From assembly GCA_017474235.1 (NCBI GenBank), contig JAFVIB010000011.1:17185-81184 (forward strand): 64,000 nucleotides of DNA, written 5' to 3'. The notes beneath the pieces are model-generated. The model had not been told where the DNA came from, did no database searches, and was given only the letters and a program-made list of their open reading frames with translations. Both the position numbers and the translations under genes were made by a program. Positions 36,149-43,121 of the stretch are shown here, piece after piece; position 1 is the first letter of the stretch; the number at the start of each line of letters is the position of its first letter. Source of the DNA: Alistipes sp. (GTDB lineage Bacteria; Bacteroidota; Bacteroidia; Bacteroidales; Rikenellaceae).

Positions 36149-36606
36149 AGAAGATAATCACAGCAGCAGCCGTTCTGCTCTTTTTTGCAGCCTCTGCACA
36201 AAACCTAACCACCTTTAAGAGCCGCCTTGGTGCGCCTGTGCAGATAGACTCTCTGACAACTGTTCGCTCGACCGTGCAGGTTACCGAGCATGGTGACGCA
36301 GCGCAAATAATAACCCGCGCAGCCTCTACAGTCCGTCCGCAGAGTGTCAATGGTTACCGCATAATGCTATTTATGAGCAACTCTCAGAGTGCCCGCACAG
36401 ATGCCTTTGCAGCCTGCGATTCACTTGCAGTGCGTATGCCAAGTCTGCCGACCTATGTGACCTACGACAATCCGTACTTCAAAGTCACAGCCGGAAATTG
36501 CACCTCGCAAGAGGAGGCTCTGATTTTGTTGGAGCGCATAAAGCCAACCTTCCCAAAGGCATTTATTATGCGCGAAAACATTCCGTTAGAGGAGCTAACC
36601 CGATAA
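36145..36606 (+). CDS. Exported SPOR-like protein
   Basis: A 153-aa protein with a cleavable signal (MKKIITAAAVLLFFAASAQ). The second half, from NGYRIMLFMSNSQSARTDAF to VTYDNPYFKVTAGNCTSQEEALILLERIK, follows the pattern of SPOR domains, which bind glycan strands lacking stem peptides at division sites. A periplasmic cell-envelope role is therefore likely. It is the last gene of the operon starting at 33212; a weak inverted repeat (GCACAAA/TTTGTGC, 36620-36652) follows. Confidence 0.75.
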   Translation: MKKIITAAAVLLFFAASAQNLTTFKSRLGAPVQIDSLTTVRSTVQVTEHGDAAQIITRAASTVRPQSVNGYRIMLFMSNSQSARTDAFAACDSLAVRMPSLPTYVTYDNPYFKVTAGNCTSQEEALILLERIKPTFPKAFIMRENIPLEELTR

Positions 36607-36641
36607 AATTGTATATACTGCACAAATTTCTCTCTCAAATA

Positions 36642-36673
36642 TTTGTTTGTGCGATAATAAATATTTAACTTTG
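36642..36673 (+). promoter_or_regulatory. Promoter of the cysteine-rich lipoprotein gene
   Basis: TTTG (36642-36645) and TAACTTTG (36666-36673) are 20 bp apart. A second TTTG overlaps at 36646-36649. The ATG follows at 36712, leaving a leader of about 33 nt. Confidence 0.75.
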
Positions 36674-36711
36674 TGTGACAATTATTGTTTAACCGTTAAT
36701 TTTTTAAGATT

Positions 36712-37080
36712 ATGAAGAAGATTTTAACAATGGTAGTATTGGTTGCAGCTATTGCAATGGTTGGCTGCGCAGGTAATAATAATAAGAAGAAGTCTGCAAC
36801 CTGTGAGAAGGCAGTTTGCGAGCAGTGCGAGAAGGCTGCTGCTTGTGAGAAGGCTGTTGAGTGTCAGAAGGCAGAGTGCCAGGGCGAGTGCGACAAGGCA
36901 GACTGCAAAGGCGGCGAGTGCAAGAGTGGCGAGTGCAAGAGCGATTGCGGTAAGGCTGACTGCAAGAAGGGCGATTGCAAGAAGGACGATTGCAAGAAGG
37001 ACGCTGAGTGCTGCAAGGATGCAAAGTGTGAGAAGGGTGGCGAGAACTGCAAGGCAGAGGGTTGCAAAGATTGCAAATAG
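36712..37080 (+). CDS. Cysteine- and lysine-rich repeat lipoprotein
   Basis: A 122-aa lipoprotein (MKKILTMVVLVAAIAMVGC, Cys19). The mature part has about 20 further cysteines spaced 3-6 residues apart among Lys, Glu, Asp and Gly, in units such as CEKA, CKSGE, CKKGD and CKKDD. It has no hydrophobic core, so a metal-coordinating or disulfide-linked envelope protein is likely. It has its own promoter and a strong terminator. Because of the repeated codons, all other frames are open here too, but the lipobox, promoter and terminator fix this frame as the real one. Confidence 0.8.
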   Translation: MKKILTMVVLVAAIAMVGCAGNNNKKKSATCEKAVCEQCEKAAACEKAVECQKAECQGECDKADCKGGECKSGECKSDCGKADCKKGDCKKDDCKKDAECCKDAKCEKGGENCKAEGCKDCK

Positions 37081-37100
37081 CCACACATCTTTATATTGCT

Positions 37101-37136
37101 AATGGAGTGTCCAACATTTTGGACACTCCATTTTTT
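37101..37136 (+). terminator. Intrinsic terminator of the cysteine-rich lipoprotein gene
   Basis: AATGGAGTGTCC (37101-37112) and GGACACTCCATT (37121-37132) form a perfect 12-bp stem with an 8-nt loop, followed by TTTT. The tail overlaps the stop codon of the convergent regulator gene (37135-37137). Confidence 0.9.
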
Positions 37137-38277
37137 AACAATATAGCTCAACATCATCCATACTGATACGCTCACCGCTGAGAATTATAAGCCGCTCGAT
37201 AACATTGCGCAGCTCGCGGATATTACCACTCCACTTCATTCTTGAGAGAGCCTCAACCGCTTGAGCCTCAATAGCTTTACGAGCCATACCATATTCGGCG
37301 CATATATTGCCGATAAAGTAATCTACAAGCATCGGAATATCCCCATGGCGCGACCTTAATGGAGGCACGCAGATAACAATAACGCTCAATCGGTGGTACA
37401 AATCCTCGCGGAAGTTGCCCTTTGCTATCTCATCCCTCAGATTTTTGTTTGTCGCTGCAATAACCCTCACATCTACATCTATATCTCGGTCACTACCCAC
37501 ACGCGAGATTTTGCGTTCTTGCAGAGCGCGGAGCACCTTTGCCTGTGCAGAGAGTGACATATCTCCAATCTCATCCATAAAGAGCGTTCCACCATCAGCC
37601 TGCTCAAACTTACCCTTGCGTTGCTTTACCGCCGAAGTAAATGCCCCTCTCTCGTGTCCAAACAACTCACTTTCAATCAACTCCGACGGTATCGCTGCAC
37701 AATTAACCTCAACAAATGGAGCGGCAGCTCGTGCCGACTTTGCGTGCATCCAGCGGGCAACAAGCTCCTTGCCTGTACCATTCTCTCCCGTGATAAGCAC
37801 TCGTGCCTGCGAGGGGGCAACTTTATCTATCAGATGCCGCACATGGACAATCTCCTCCGACTCCCCTATTATAGGCTCTATGCAACTCTCTGTATGCCCT
37901 TTTTTGCGACCTGCGCTCTTGCGAGCAGGTCGTACAGCAGTTTCTGACACAGATGAATCTCCAACACTGCTGCGAATTGCCGCCAGCAGACGGTTCATAT
38001 CTATCGGTTTGACAAGAAAATCGACCGCTCCGCGACGCATAGCCACCAAAGCCGACTCAAGAGTCGATGTGGCAGAGATTACAATAAATGGAGTCTCTGT
38101 CTGCGGAAGGGTTGCAGCATCGTCTGTAATAATAAGGTCTATATCGTCCTGCTCAATCGTTGCTGCAACCTGCTCGGCACACTCTGCCGATTGTGTGGCA
38201 TATCCCTCAAATTCAAGCCGCTCACAGAGATTATTTCGCACGCTTTTTGAATGTTCGATTATTAAAAGTTTTGTCAT
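37135..38277 (-). CDS. Sigma-54-dependent regulator with degenerate receiver and no DNA-binding domain
   Basis: A 380-aa protein. Residues about 1-105 are a receiver-like domain, but the acidic pair is reduced to EH (LLIIEHSK). The segment between the expected phospho-acceptor (Asp52 in DLIITDD) and PFIVISAT is only about 10 residues, around 15 short of normal, so phosphorylation is doubtful. Residues about 135-365 are the AAA+ domain: Walker A GENGTGKE, the sigma-54 loop GAFTSA, Walker B GGTLFMDEIGDM, REDLYHRLSVIVICVPPLR, and WSGNIRELRNVIERL. The protein stops at DDVELYC with no Fis-type helix-turn-helix, so it may act from solution or through a partner. Confidence 0.88.
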   Translation of the reverse strand: MTKLLIIEHSKSVRNNLCERLEFEGYATQSAECAEQVAATIEQDDIDLIITDDAATLPQTETPFIVISATSTLESALVAMRRGAVDFLVKPIDMNRLLAAIRSSVGDSSVSETAVRPARKSAGRKKGHTESCIEPIIGESEEIVHVRHLIDKVAPSQARVLITGENGTGKELVARWMHAKSARAAAPFVEVNCAAIPSELIESELFGHERGAFTSAVKQRKGKFEQADGGTLFMDEIGDMSLSAQAKVLRALQERKISRVGSDRDIDVDVRVIAATNKNLRDEIAKGNFREDLYHRLSVIVICVPPLRSRHGDIPMLVDYFIGNICAEYGMARKAIEAQAVEALSRMKWSGNIRELRNVIERLIILSGERISMDDVELYC

Positions 38278-38303
38278 TGCGTAAAATTTTACTATTTTTG
38301 CAT

Positions 38304-38311
38304 CAAATTTA
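38304..38311 (-). promoter_or_regulatory. Putative -7 box for the sigma-54 regulator gene
   Basis: The minus strand reads TAAATTTG, 26 bp before the ATG at 38277. No good TTTG was seen at -33. Confidence 0.4.
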
Positions 38312-38387
38312 AGGCATTACTTCTGTAATCCACAATTTTGTTACCCCCTGTCAGAGAGGGTATTTAGATTAAAATTTTTAGTTCAAA

Positions 38388-38428
38388 CGGGATATTATCC
38401 ACGCCCATACGGAGTATCGGATAACCCG
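38388..38428 (+). promoter_or_regulatory. Hairpin in the leader of the DUF4290 gene
   Basis: CGGG (38388-38391) with CCCG (38425-38428), and TTATCC (38395-38400) with GGATAA (38419-38424), form a two-part stem with a 3-nt bulge and an 18-nt loop, ending 8 bp before the ATG at 38437. A possible promoter is TTTG (38337-38340) with TATTTAGA (38361-38368). The structure might control translation. Confidence 0.4.
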
Positions 38429-38436
38429 AAACAGTT

Positions 38437-39129
38437 ATGAGACATAATTACAACTACACGCGTCGTAAACTCTATCTGCCTGAGTATGGTCGCCACATCC
38501 ACAAGATGGTTGATTCGCTGTTGCTTATCGAAGATCGCGCAGAGCGCACTCGTCAGGCAAAGGCTGTAATTGCGGTGATGGGAAATCTTAATCCGTTACT
38601 GCGAGACACTGCCGACTTTACCCATAAACTTTGGGACCATCTATTCTTAATGTCTGATTTTCAGTTAGATGTAGATAGTCCATACCCTCTTCCATCACGA
38701 GAGGAGTTGCAGCCTACTCCGCGCCGATTGGAGTATCCGCAGAGCCATATTCGCTTTAAGCACTACGGCAAGTATGTAGGCAAGATTCTCAAGAGTCTTG
38801 CCGAGTGTGACAACAAGCATGGTGTAGCCACAACGGTAGATAACATTGCCCGCTATATGCGCACCAAGAGCTACGAATACAACCAAGACCACCCTAACAA
38901 CGAGGTGATAATAAAAGACATAAAGATTTTGTCTAACCACGGCATCGAGATTGACGAAGAGTCACTAAATAATATCCGTAGCGACTATAAACACAACTTT
39001 TCGGCGCACCCTCAGCGAAACAAGGCTCGTCAGCAACAGCAGAAGGGCAAGAACCGCAACCAGCAACAGCATAAAAATCATCAAAAAACAGCAACTAAAC
39101 ATACAAATCAGCACAATACAACCAGATAG
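38437..39129 (+). CDS. DUF4290-family protein
   Basis: A 230-aa cytoplasmic protein matching the Bacteroidetes DUF4290 family: YNTRRK-like start (NYTRRKLYLPEYGRHIHKMV), then NLNPLLRDTADFTHKLWDHLF and FKHYGKYVGKI. The function is unknown. After about residue 195 the tail becomes low-complexity, rich in Gln, Lys, Asn and His, suggesting a disordered, possibly RNA-binding end. It is transcribed alone, with a hairpin just before the start codon. Confidence 0.82.
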   Translation: MRHNYNYTRRKLYLPEYGRHIHKMVDSLLLIEDRAERTRQAKAVIAVMGNLNPLLRDTADFTHKLWDHLFLMSDFQLDVDSPYPLPSREELQPTPRRLEYPQSHIRFKHYGKYVGKILKSLAECDNKHGVATTVDNIARYMRTKSYEYNQDHPNNEVIIKDIKILSNHGIEIDEESLNNIRSDYKHNFSAHPQRNKARQQQQKGKNRNQQQHKNHQKTATKHTNQHNTTR

Positions 39130-39154
39130 CTGTTCGTTTTAAGAAAAAAATTAT

Positions 39155-39162
39155 TACCTTTA
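39155..39162 (+). promoter_or_regulatory. Putative -7 box of the thioredoxin-fold lipoprotein gene
   Basis: TACCTTTA at 39155-39162 matches TAnnTTTG except at the last base and lies 25 bp before the ATG at 39188. The -33 region has TTCG near 39133. Confidence 0.35.
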
Positions 39163-39187
39163 CCCTGTTTTTTGAAACAAGTTATAT

Positions 39188-40315
39188 ATGAAGAAGACCC
39201 TTTTTGCACTACTTTGTGCAACCATACTCTGCTGCAGCTGCGGCAAAAATGAGGTTCGTATCTCTGGAAAGTTTTTCGGACTTAATGCCACAAGCGTATA
39301 TCTCGAGCAGATGACAGCCTCCGGTCAGACGGTTATCGACTCTGTTGAGTTGGCAAAAGATGGCTCTTACCGCTTCTTGGTCAAGAATGTTCCGCAGACG
39401 CCGTCTATCTACAACATCATCTACAACAACGAGCGTATTCCATTGCTACTCTCGGCAGGCGAGAATGTTACAGTAGGCTCATTAGGCTCTGTTTTGGCAA
39501 ACTACACTGTCAGCGGCTCAAAAGAGTCAGAGTTGCTGCGTGAGTTCAACCGCGAGTATATCGTCGGTATGCAGGAACTTAATGCACAGATTGCCAAGTA
39601 TGCAGAGGCTGGCGAGGCTGCTCGTCCGGAGATTGCCCGCCTCTACAATGCCAAGCAGCGCGAGCTGAAGAGAAATCAGATTTCATTTATCATTAAGAAC
39701 AAGAGCTCTATTGCCGCAGTATATGCACTCTATCAGCGTCTGCCCGATGAGCAGTATCTTGTAAACTCAGAGAGCGATTTGATATACTTCCGCACTGTTG
39801 CCGATGCTGTATGCAAGAGCTACCCTGATTCACCATTTGTAATCACTCTGCGAAATGATGTTGCCCGTATGGAGGCGCAGTCATCACTGCTCAACACTAT
39901 TGAGGAGCGTGATTATCCCGATATTGAGGCAGACGATATGTACGGCAACCCTACAAAGCTGTCAGACCTTGACGCATCTGTTATTCTTGTAGATTTCTGG
40001 GCTGCCGAGTTGGGTAACAGCAACGCCCTTAATGCAGACCTCAAGCAGATATACGAGAAGTATCACGATAGCGGTTTTGAGGTATATCAGGTCTCTTTCG
40101 ACACCTCTAAGGCAGCTTGGATTAAAGCAGTACAGGAGCAGAAGCTCCCGTGGGTCTCTGTGTGCGACTTCCGCGGTCAGGCTTCTCCGATTATGGGCGT
40201 GTATAATGTTCGCTCGCTCCCTGCAAACTACCTTATCGACCGCACAAATGGACATATCATCGCAAAGAATGTCTATAGCGACGCGCTGGAGAAGGAGCTT
40301 AAGAAGGTGCTATAA
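39188..40315 (+). CDS. TlpA-like thioredoxin-fold lipoprotein lacking CXXC
   Basis: A 375-aa lipoprotein (lipobox around LCCSC, Cys18). The N-terminal part (about 22-110) looks like the DUF4369 domain (VRISGKFFGLNATSVYLEQM, VIDSVELAKDGSYRF). The C-terminal part (about 240-375) is a thioredoxin fold of the TlpA/AhpC type (DMYGNPTKLSDLDASVILVDFWA, then GFEVYQVSFD and YNVRSLPANYLID with the cis-Pro). Where active members have WCxxC, this protein reads FWAAELGNSNAL, so it has no redox cysteines. It may bind partners or have lost activity. Confidence 0.82.
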   Translation: MKKTLFALLCATILCCSCGKNEVRISGKFFGLNATSVYLEQMTASGQTVIDSVELAKDGSYRFLVKNVPQTPSIYNIIYNNERIPLLLSAGENVTVGSLGSVLANYTVSGSKESELLREFNREYIVGMQELNAQIAKYAEAGEAARPEIARLYNAKQRELKRNQISFIIKNKSSIAAVYALYQRLPDEQYLVNSESDLIYFRTVADAVCKSYPDSPFVITLRNDVARMEAQSSLLNTIEERDYPDIEADDMYGNPTKLSDLDASVILVDFWAAELGNSNALNADLKQIYEKYHDSGFEVYQVSFDTSKAAWIKAVQEQKLPWVSVCDFRGQASPIMGVYNVRSLPANYLIDRTNGHIIAKNVYSDALEKELKKVL

Positions 40316-40330
40316 CAGCTTCGGCAATCA

Positions 40331-41044
40331 ATGATATATTTTGCATCAGACATACACCTCGGCAGTGGAGATATTGCTCGACAGAGGGCTACCGAACAGA
40401 GATTTGTAAAGTGGCTTGAGTCTATTGAGCCCACTGCCGAGGTGCTGTTTCTTTTAGGCGATATTTTCGATTTTTGGTTTGAATATAAGCGAGTTGTGCC
40501 TAAAGGCTTTGTAAGAACTCTCGGACAGTTGGCTAAAATGGCAGAGCGCGGCACTCGAATTGTTATGCTTACAGGCAACCACGATATGTGGGTGGGCAAA
40601 TACCTTACAGAGGAGTGCGGCATAGAGCTATATACGACACCGCAAACATTTGACATTAAGGGACTTAAACTCTATCTATCACACGGCGACAATACGAATA
40701 TCAAAGGTCAGCCGATGCTAAGAGTGATGAACCGCTTTTTCCGCTCAAAATCACTGCGAGTGCTTGCATCGTGGCTCATACACCCCGACCTGTTCTTGCG
40801 CTTTGGTCAGTGGTGGAGTGGCTCGTCAAGAAAGGCTCATACTGAGCAGACAGACCTCAAATATCTCGACCCACTCATTGAGTTTGCAAAGGGGTACTAT
40901 GAGCAGCCGATAGATCACTTCGTTTTTGGTCATATCCATATCCCGCACCAAAGAGATAATATCACATTCTTGGGCGAATGGAGCAAAGCTGCCTCATGGG
41001 CGGAGCTTGATGACAATGGAATAATCACACTGAAAACCAAATAG
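40331..41044 (+). CDS. lpxH: UDP-2,3-diacylglucosamine diphosphatase (LpxH-type)
   Basis: A 237-aa metallophosphoesterase. The metal motifs [31 protein letters not shown] and GHIHIPH are all present, and the DFWFEY version is typical of Bacteroidetes LpxH. It cleaves UDP-2,3-diacylglucosamine to lipid X in lipid A synthesis at the inner membrane. The gene lies 2 bp before thyA, so it probably shares a transcript with thyA and folA. Confidence 0.88.
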   Translation: MIYFASDIHLGSGDIARQRATEQRFVKWLESIEPTAEVLFLLGDIFDFWFEYKRVVPKGFVRTLGQLAKMAERGTRIVMLTGNHDMWVGKYLTEECGIELYTTPQTFDIKGLKLYLSHGDNTNIKGQPMLRVMNRFFRSKSLRVLASWLIHPDLFLRFGQWWSGSSRKAHTEQTDLKYLDPLIEFAKGYYEQPIDHFVFGHIHIPHQRDNITFLGEWSKAASWAELDDNGIITLKTK

Positions 41045-41046
41045 TT

Positions 41047-41946
41047 ATGAAACAATACCACGACCTACTCAATCGAATAATGACTCAGGGAGTCACAAAG
41101 AGCGACCGCACAGGTACAGGCACAAAGAGTGTCTTTGGTCATCAGATGCGTTTTGATTTGAGCGAGGGTTTTCCACTACTCACAACAAAGAAGGTCTTTC
41201 TGAAGGGTATTATCCATGAACTTCTTTGGTTTTTGAAGGGCGACACGAATATCAAATATTTGGTCGAAAATGGCGTACATATTTGGGATAATGACGCCTA
41301 TCGCCACTACAACGACTTGTGTATCAAACATAGCGTTCTGCCCGTAGATATGGATACCTTCCTTGCTGCGGCAGCAAAGGGCGTTATCTCACCTATTGAC
41401 GGCTACACTTTTGGCGACCTAAACCGCGTATATGGCTGTCAGTGGCGCAGTTGGGCTACACCTGACGGTGGTGCAATAGACCAAATAGAGCAGGTAGTAA
41501 ACACCATTAAGAACAATCCCGACTCACGCCGTATGATTGTTTCGGCGTGGAATGTTGCCGATATTGACAGTATGGCTCTGCCACCGTGCCATGTATTGTT
41601 CCAATTCTATGTAGCAGATGGCAAGTTGTCGTGTATGCTCTACCAGCGTAGTGCCGATACATTCCTCGGTGTGCCGTTCAATATCGCCTCGTATGCACTG
41701 CTGACAATGATGATTGCACAGGTTTGCGGTCTTAAGACGGGAGAGTTTATCCACACCCTCGGAGATACACACCTCTATCTCAACCACCTTGAGCAGGCTG
41801 CCGAGCAGTTATCCCGCACACCGCGCAAACTGCCAACTATGCACTTAAACCCTGATGTAAAGTCTATCTTTGACTTTAAGTTTGAGGACTTTACACTTGA
41901 GGGTTACGATCCATATCCAACCATTAAAGCTCCAATGTCGTTCTAA
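41047..41946 (+). CDS. thyA: Thymidylate synthase
   Basis: A 299-aa enzyme making dTMP from dUMP with methylene-tetrahydrofolate. Features are [34 protein letters not shown], the catalytic Cys in [12 protein letters not shown], and [24 protein letters not shown]. It is longer than the E. coli enzyme (264 aa) because of an insert at about residues 85-115, as in many Bacteroidetes. Its TAA overlaps the folA ATG by one base. Confidence 0.96.
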   Translation: MKQYHDLLNRIMTQGVTKSDRTGTGTKSVFGHQMRFDLSEGFPLLTTKKVFLKGIIHELLWFLKGDTNIKYLVENGVHIWDNDAYRHYNDLCIKHSVLPVDMDTFLAAAAKGVISPIDGYTFGDLNRVYGCQWRSWATPDGGAIDQIEQVVNTIKNNPDSRRMIVSAWNVADIDSMALPPCHVLFQFYVADGKLSCMLYQRSADTFLGVPFNIASYALLTMMIAQVCGLKTGEFIHTLGDTHLYLNHLEQAAEQLSRTPRKLPTMHLNPDVKSIFDFKFEDFTLEGYDPYPTIKAPMSF

Positions 41947-42428
41947 TGATATCAATTATTGTTGCTATCGCCAAAAATGGTGTTATCGGAGATAAAAACA
42001 CCCTTTTGTGGCATCTGCGCGAAGATATGATACACTTCCGCACAATCACCTCCGGTCATCCCGTAGTTATGGGTCGCAAAACCTATGACTCTATCGGTCG
42101 TCCACTGCCAAAGCGTACAAATGTCGTCATTACACGCGACACAGAGCTGCAAATCGAAGGGTGTACTATGGCTCACTCTCTTACCGAAGCCGTAGAGATG
42201 TTTGACAGCAGTGAAGAGGTATTTATTATCGGCGGAGCACAGATTTACAGTCAGGCAATGCCTATTGCCGACAGACTATATCTGACCATTATCGACAAAG
42301 AGTACGAGGGTGACAGTTCATTCCCCGAAATAGACTACAATAGTTGGCGACAAATCTCTTGCGAAAAGTTTGAGCGCGGAGAGGAGTTTGAGTATCCATT
42401 TTCATTTATAACACTCGAAAGAGTATAA
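41946..42428 (+). CDS. folA: Dihydrofolate reductase
   Basis: A 160-aa enzyme regenerating tetrahydrofolate, which the preceding thymidylate synthase oxidises. Motifs are ISIIVAIAKNGVIGDKNTLLWHLREDMIHF, VVMGRKTYDSIGRPLPKRTNVVITRD and VFIIGGAQIYSQAMPIADRLYLTII. The length is normal. The start codon overlaps the thyA stop (TAATG), so translation is coupled. Confidence 0.96.
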   Translation: MISIIVAIAKNGVIGDKNTLLWHLREDMIHFRTITSGHPVVMGRKTYDSIGRPLPKRTNVVITRDTELQIEGCTMAHSLTEAVEMFDSSEEVFIIGGAQIYSQAMPIADRLYLTIIDKEYEGDSSFPEIDYNSWRQISCEKFERGEEFEYPFSFITLERV

Positions 42429-42441
42429 CCCATAACAACCT

Positions 42442-43071
42442 ATGAAACAGATTATTATCACCGTCATTCTCTGTGCTACAGCACTTGTGGCACTTCGCAT
42501 TGCAGCACCCAAGCAGGAGTGCAACTCAAATGTCATTGAGGCTATATATGCCCGTCGCAGCATCCGTCAGTACACAGATTGTGCTGTTGAGCGCGAGAAA
42601 CTTATGGAGGTGGCACGCGCCGGCATTGCTGCTCCAAATGCAATGAATCGCCAGGCATGGGCAGTACGAATTGTAGATAGCAAGGAGTGGATAGATGCCT
42701 GCACAGCGGCATTTGTTCCGACAATCGAGGGTACTCCATTTGGCGAGCATCTGCTCACTGCCGACTTCAAGAATATGTTCCGTAATGCGCCGGCTGTAAT
42801 CTTTGTGGCAGCAGAGCCAAGTGTTTATGCAGGTGTAGATTGCGGTATTTTGGGTCAGAATATGATGCTGGCAGCCTATCAGTTGGGCTTAGGTACTTGC
42901 TGTTTAGGCAGCCCTGTAGGTTTTATGAACTCCGAGGCTGGTGCAAAGTTCCTTGCAGACCTTAATCTGCCGGAGGGTTATCAGCTTCAATATGCAATTG
43001 CAATAGGCTATGCCGATGAGGCTCCTGAGGCAAAGCCAAGAGATGAATCAAAAATCAGTTTTGTAGAGTAA
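42442..43071 (+). CDS. Nitroreductase-family protein with N-terminal membrane anchor or signal
   Basis: A 209-aa flavoprotein. The nitroreductase core starts at about residue 30 (VIEAIYARRSIRQYTDCAVEREKLMEVARAGIAAPNAMNRQAWAV) and includes GILGQNMMLAAYQLGLGTCCLG. Cytoplasmic members begin at this point; here a hydrophobic segment precedes it (residues 1-21, MKQIIITVILCATALVALRI), predicting export or membrane anchoring. The natural substrate is unknown. It is 13 bp downstream of folA. Confidence 0.83.
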   Translation: MKQIIITVILCATALVALRIAAPKQECNSNVIEAIYARRSIRQYTDCAVEREKLMEVARAGIAAPNAMNRQAWAVRIVDSKEWIDACTAAFVPTIEGTPFGEHLLTADFKNMFRNAPAVIFVAAEPSVYAGVDCGILGQNMMLAAYQLGLGTCCLGSPVGFMNSEAGAKFLADLNLPEGYQLQYAIAIGYADEAPEAKPRDESKISFVE

Positions 43072-43083
43072 TATTGCCTTAAT

Positions 43084-43114
43084 TTTGATTTTTAAAAATC
43101 AAAGCGTATCTTTG
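43084..43114 (+). promoter_or_regulatory. Promoter of the TonB receptor gene
   Basis: TTTG (43084-43087) and TATCTTTG (43107-43114) are 19 bp apart. The ATG is at 43122, only seven bases after the -7 box, so the mRNA has almost no leader. Confidence 0.7.
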
Positions 43115-43121
43115 TGCCCGT

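Noticed and set aside
36724-37102. Several long frames over the cysteine-rich gene in other frames and on the other strand
   Set aside because: They arise from the repetitive codons of the real gene; only the plus frame starting at 36712 has a lipobox, a promoter and a terminator.
37135-38277. GAFTSA in place of GAFTGA taken as a broken sigma-54 contact loop
   Set aside because: From memory this variant is common in Bacteroidales activators with otherwise normal domains, so I do not treat it as a defect.
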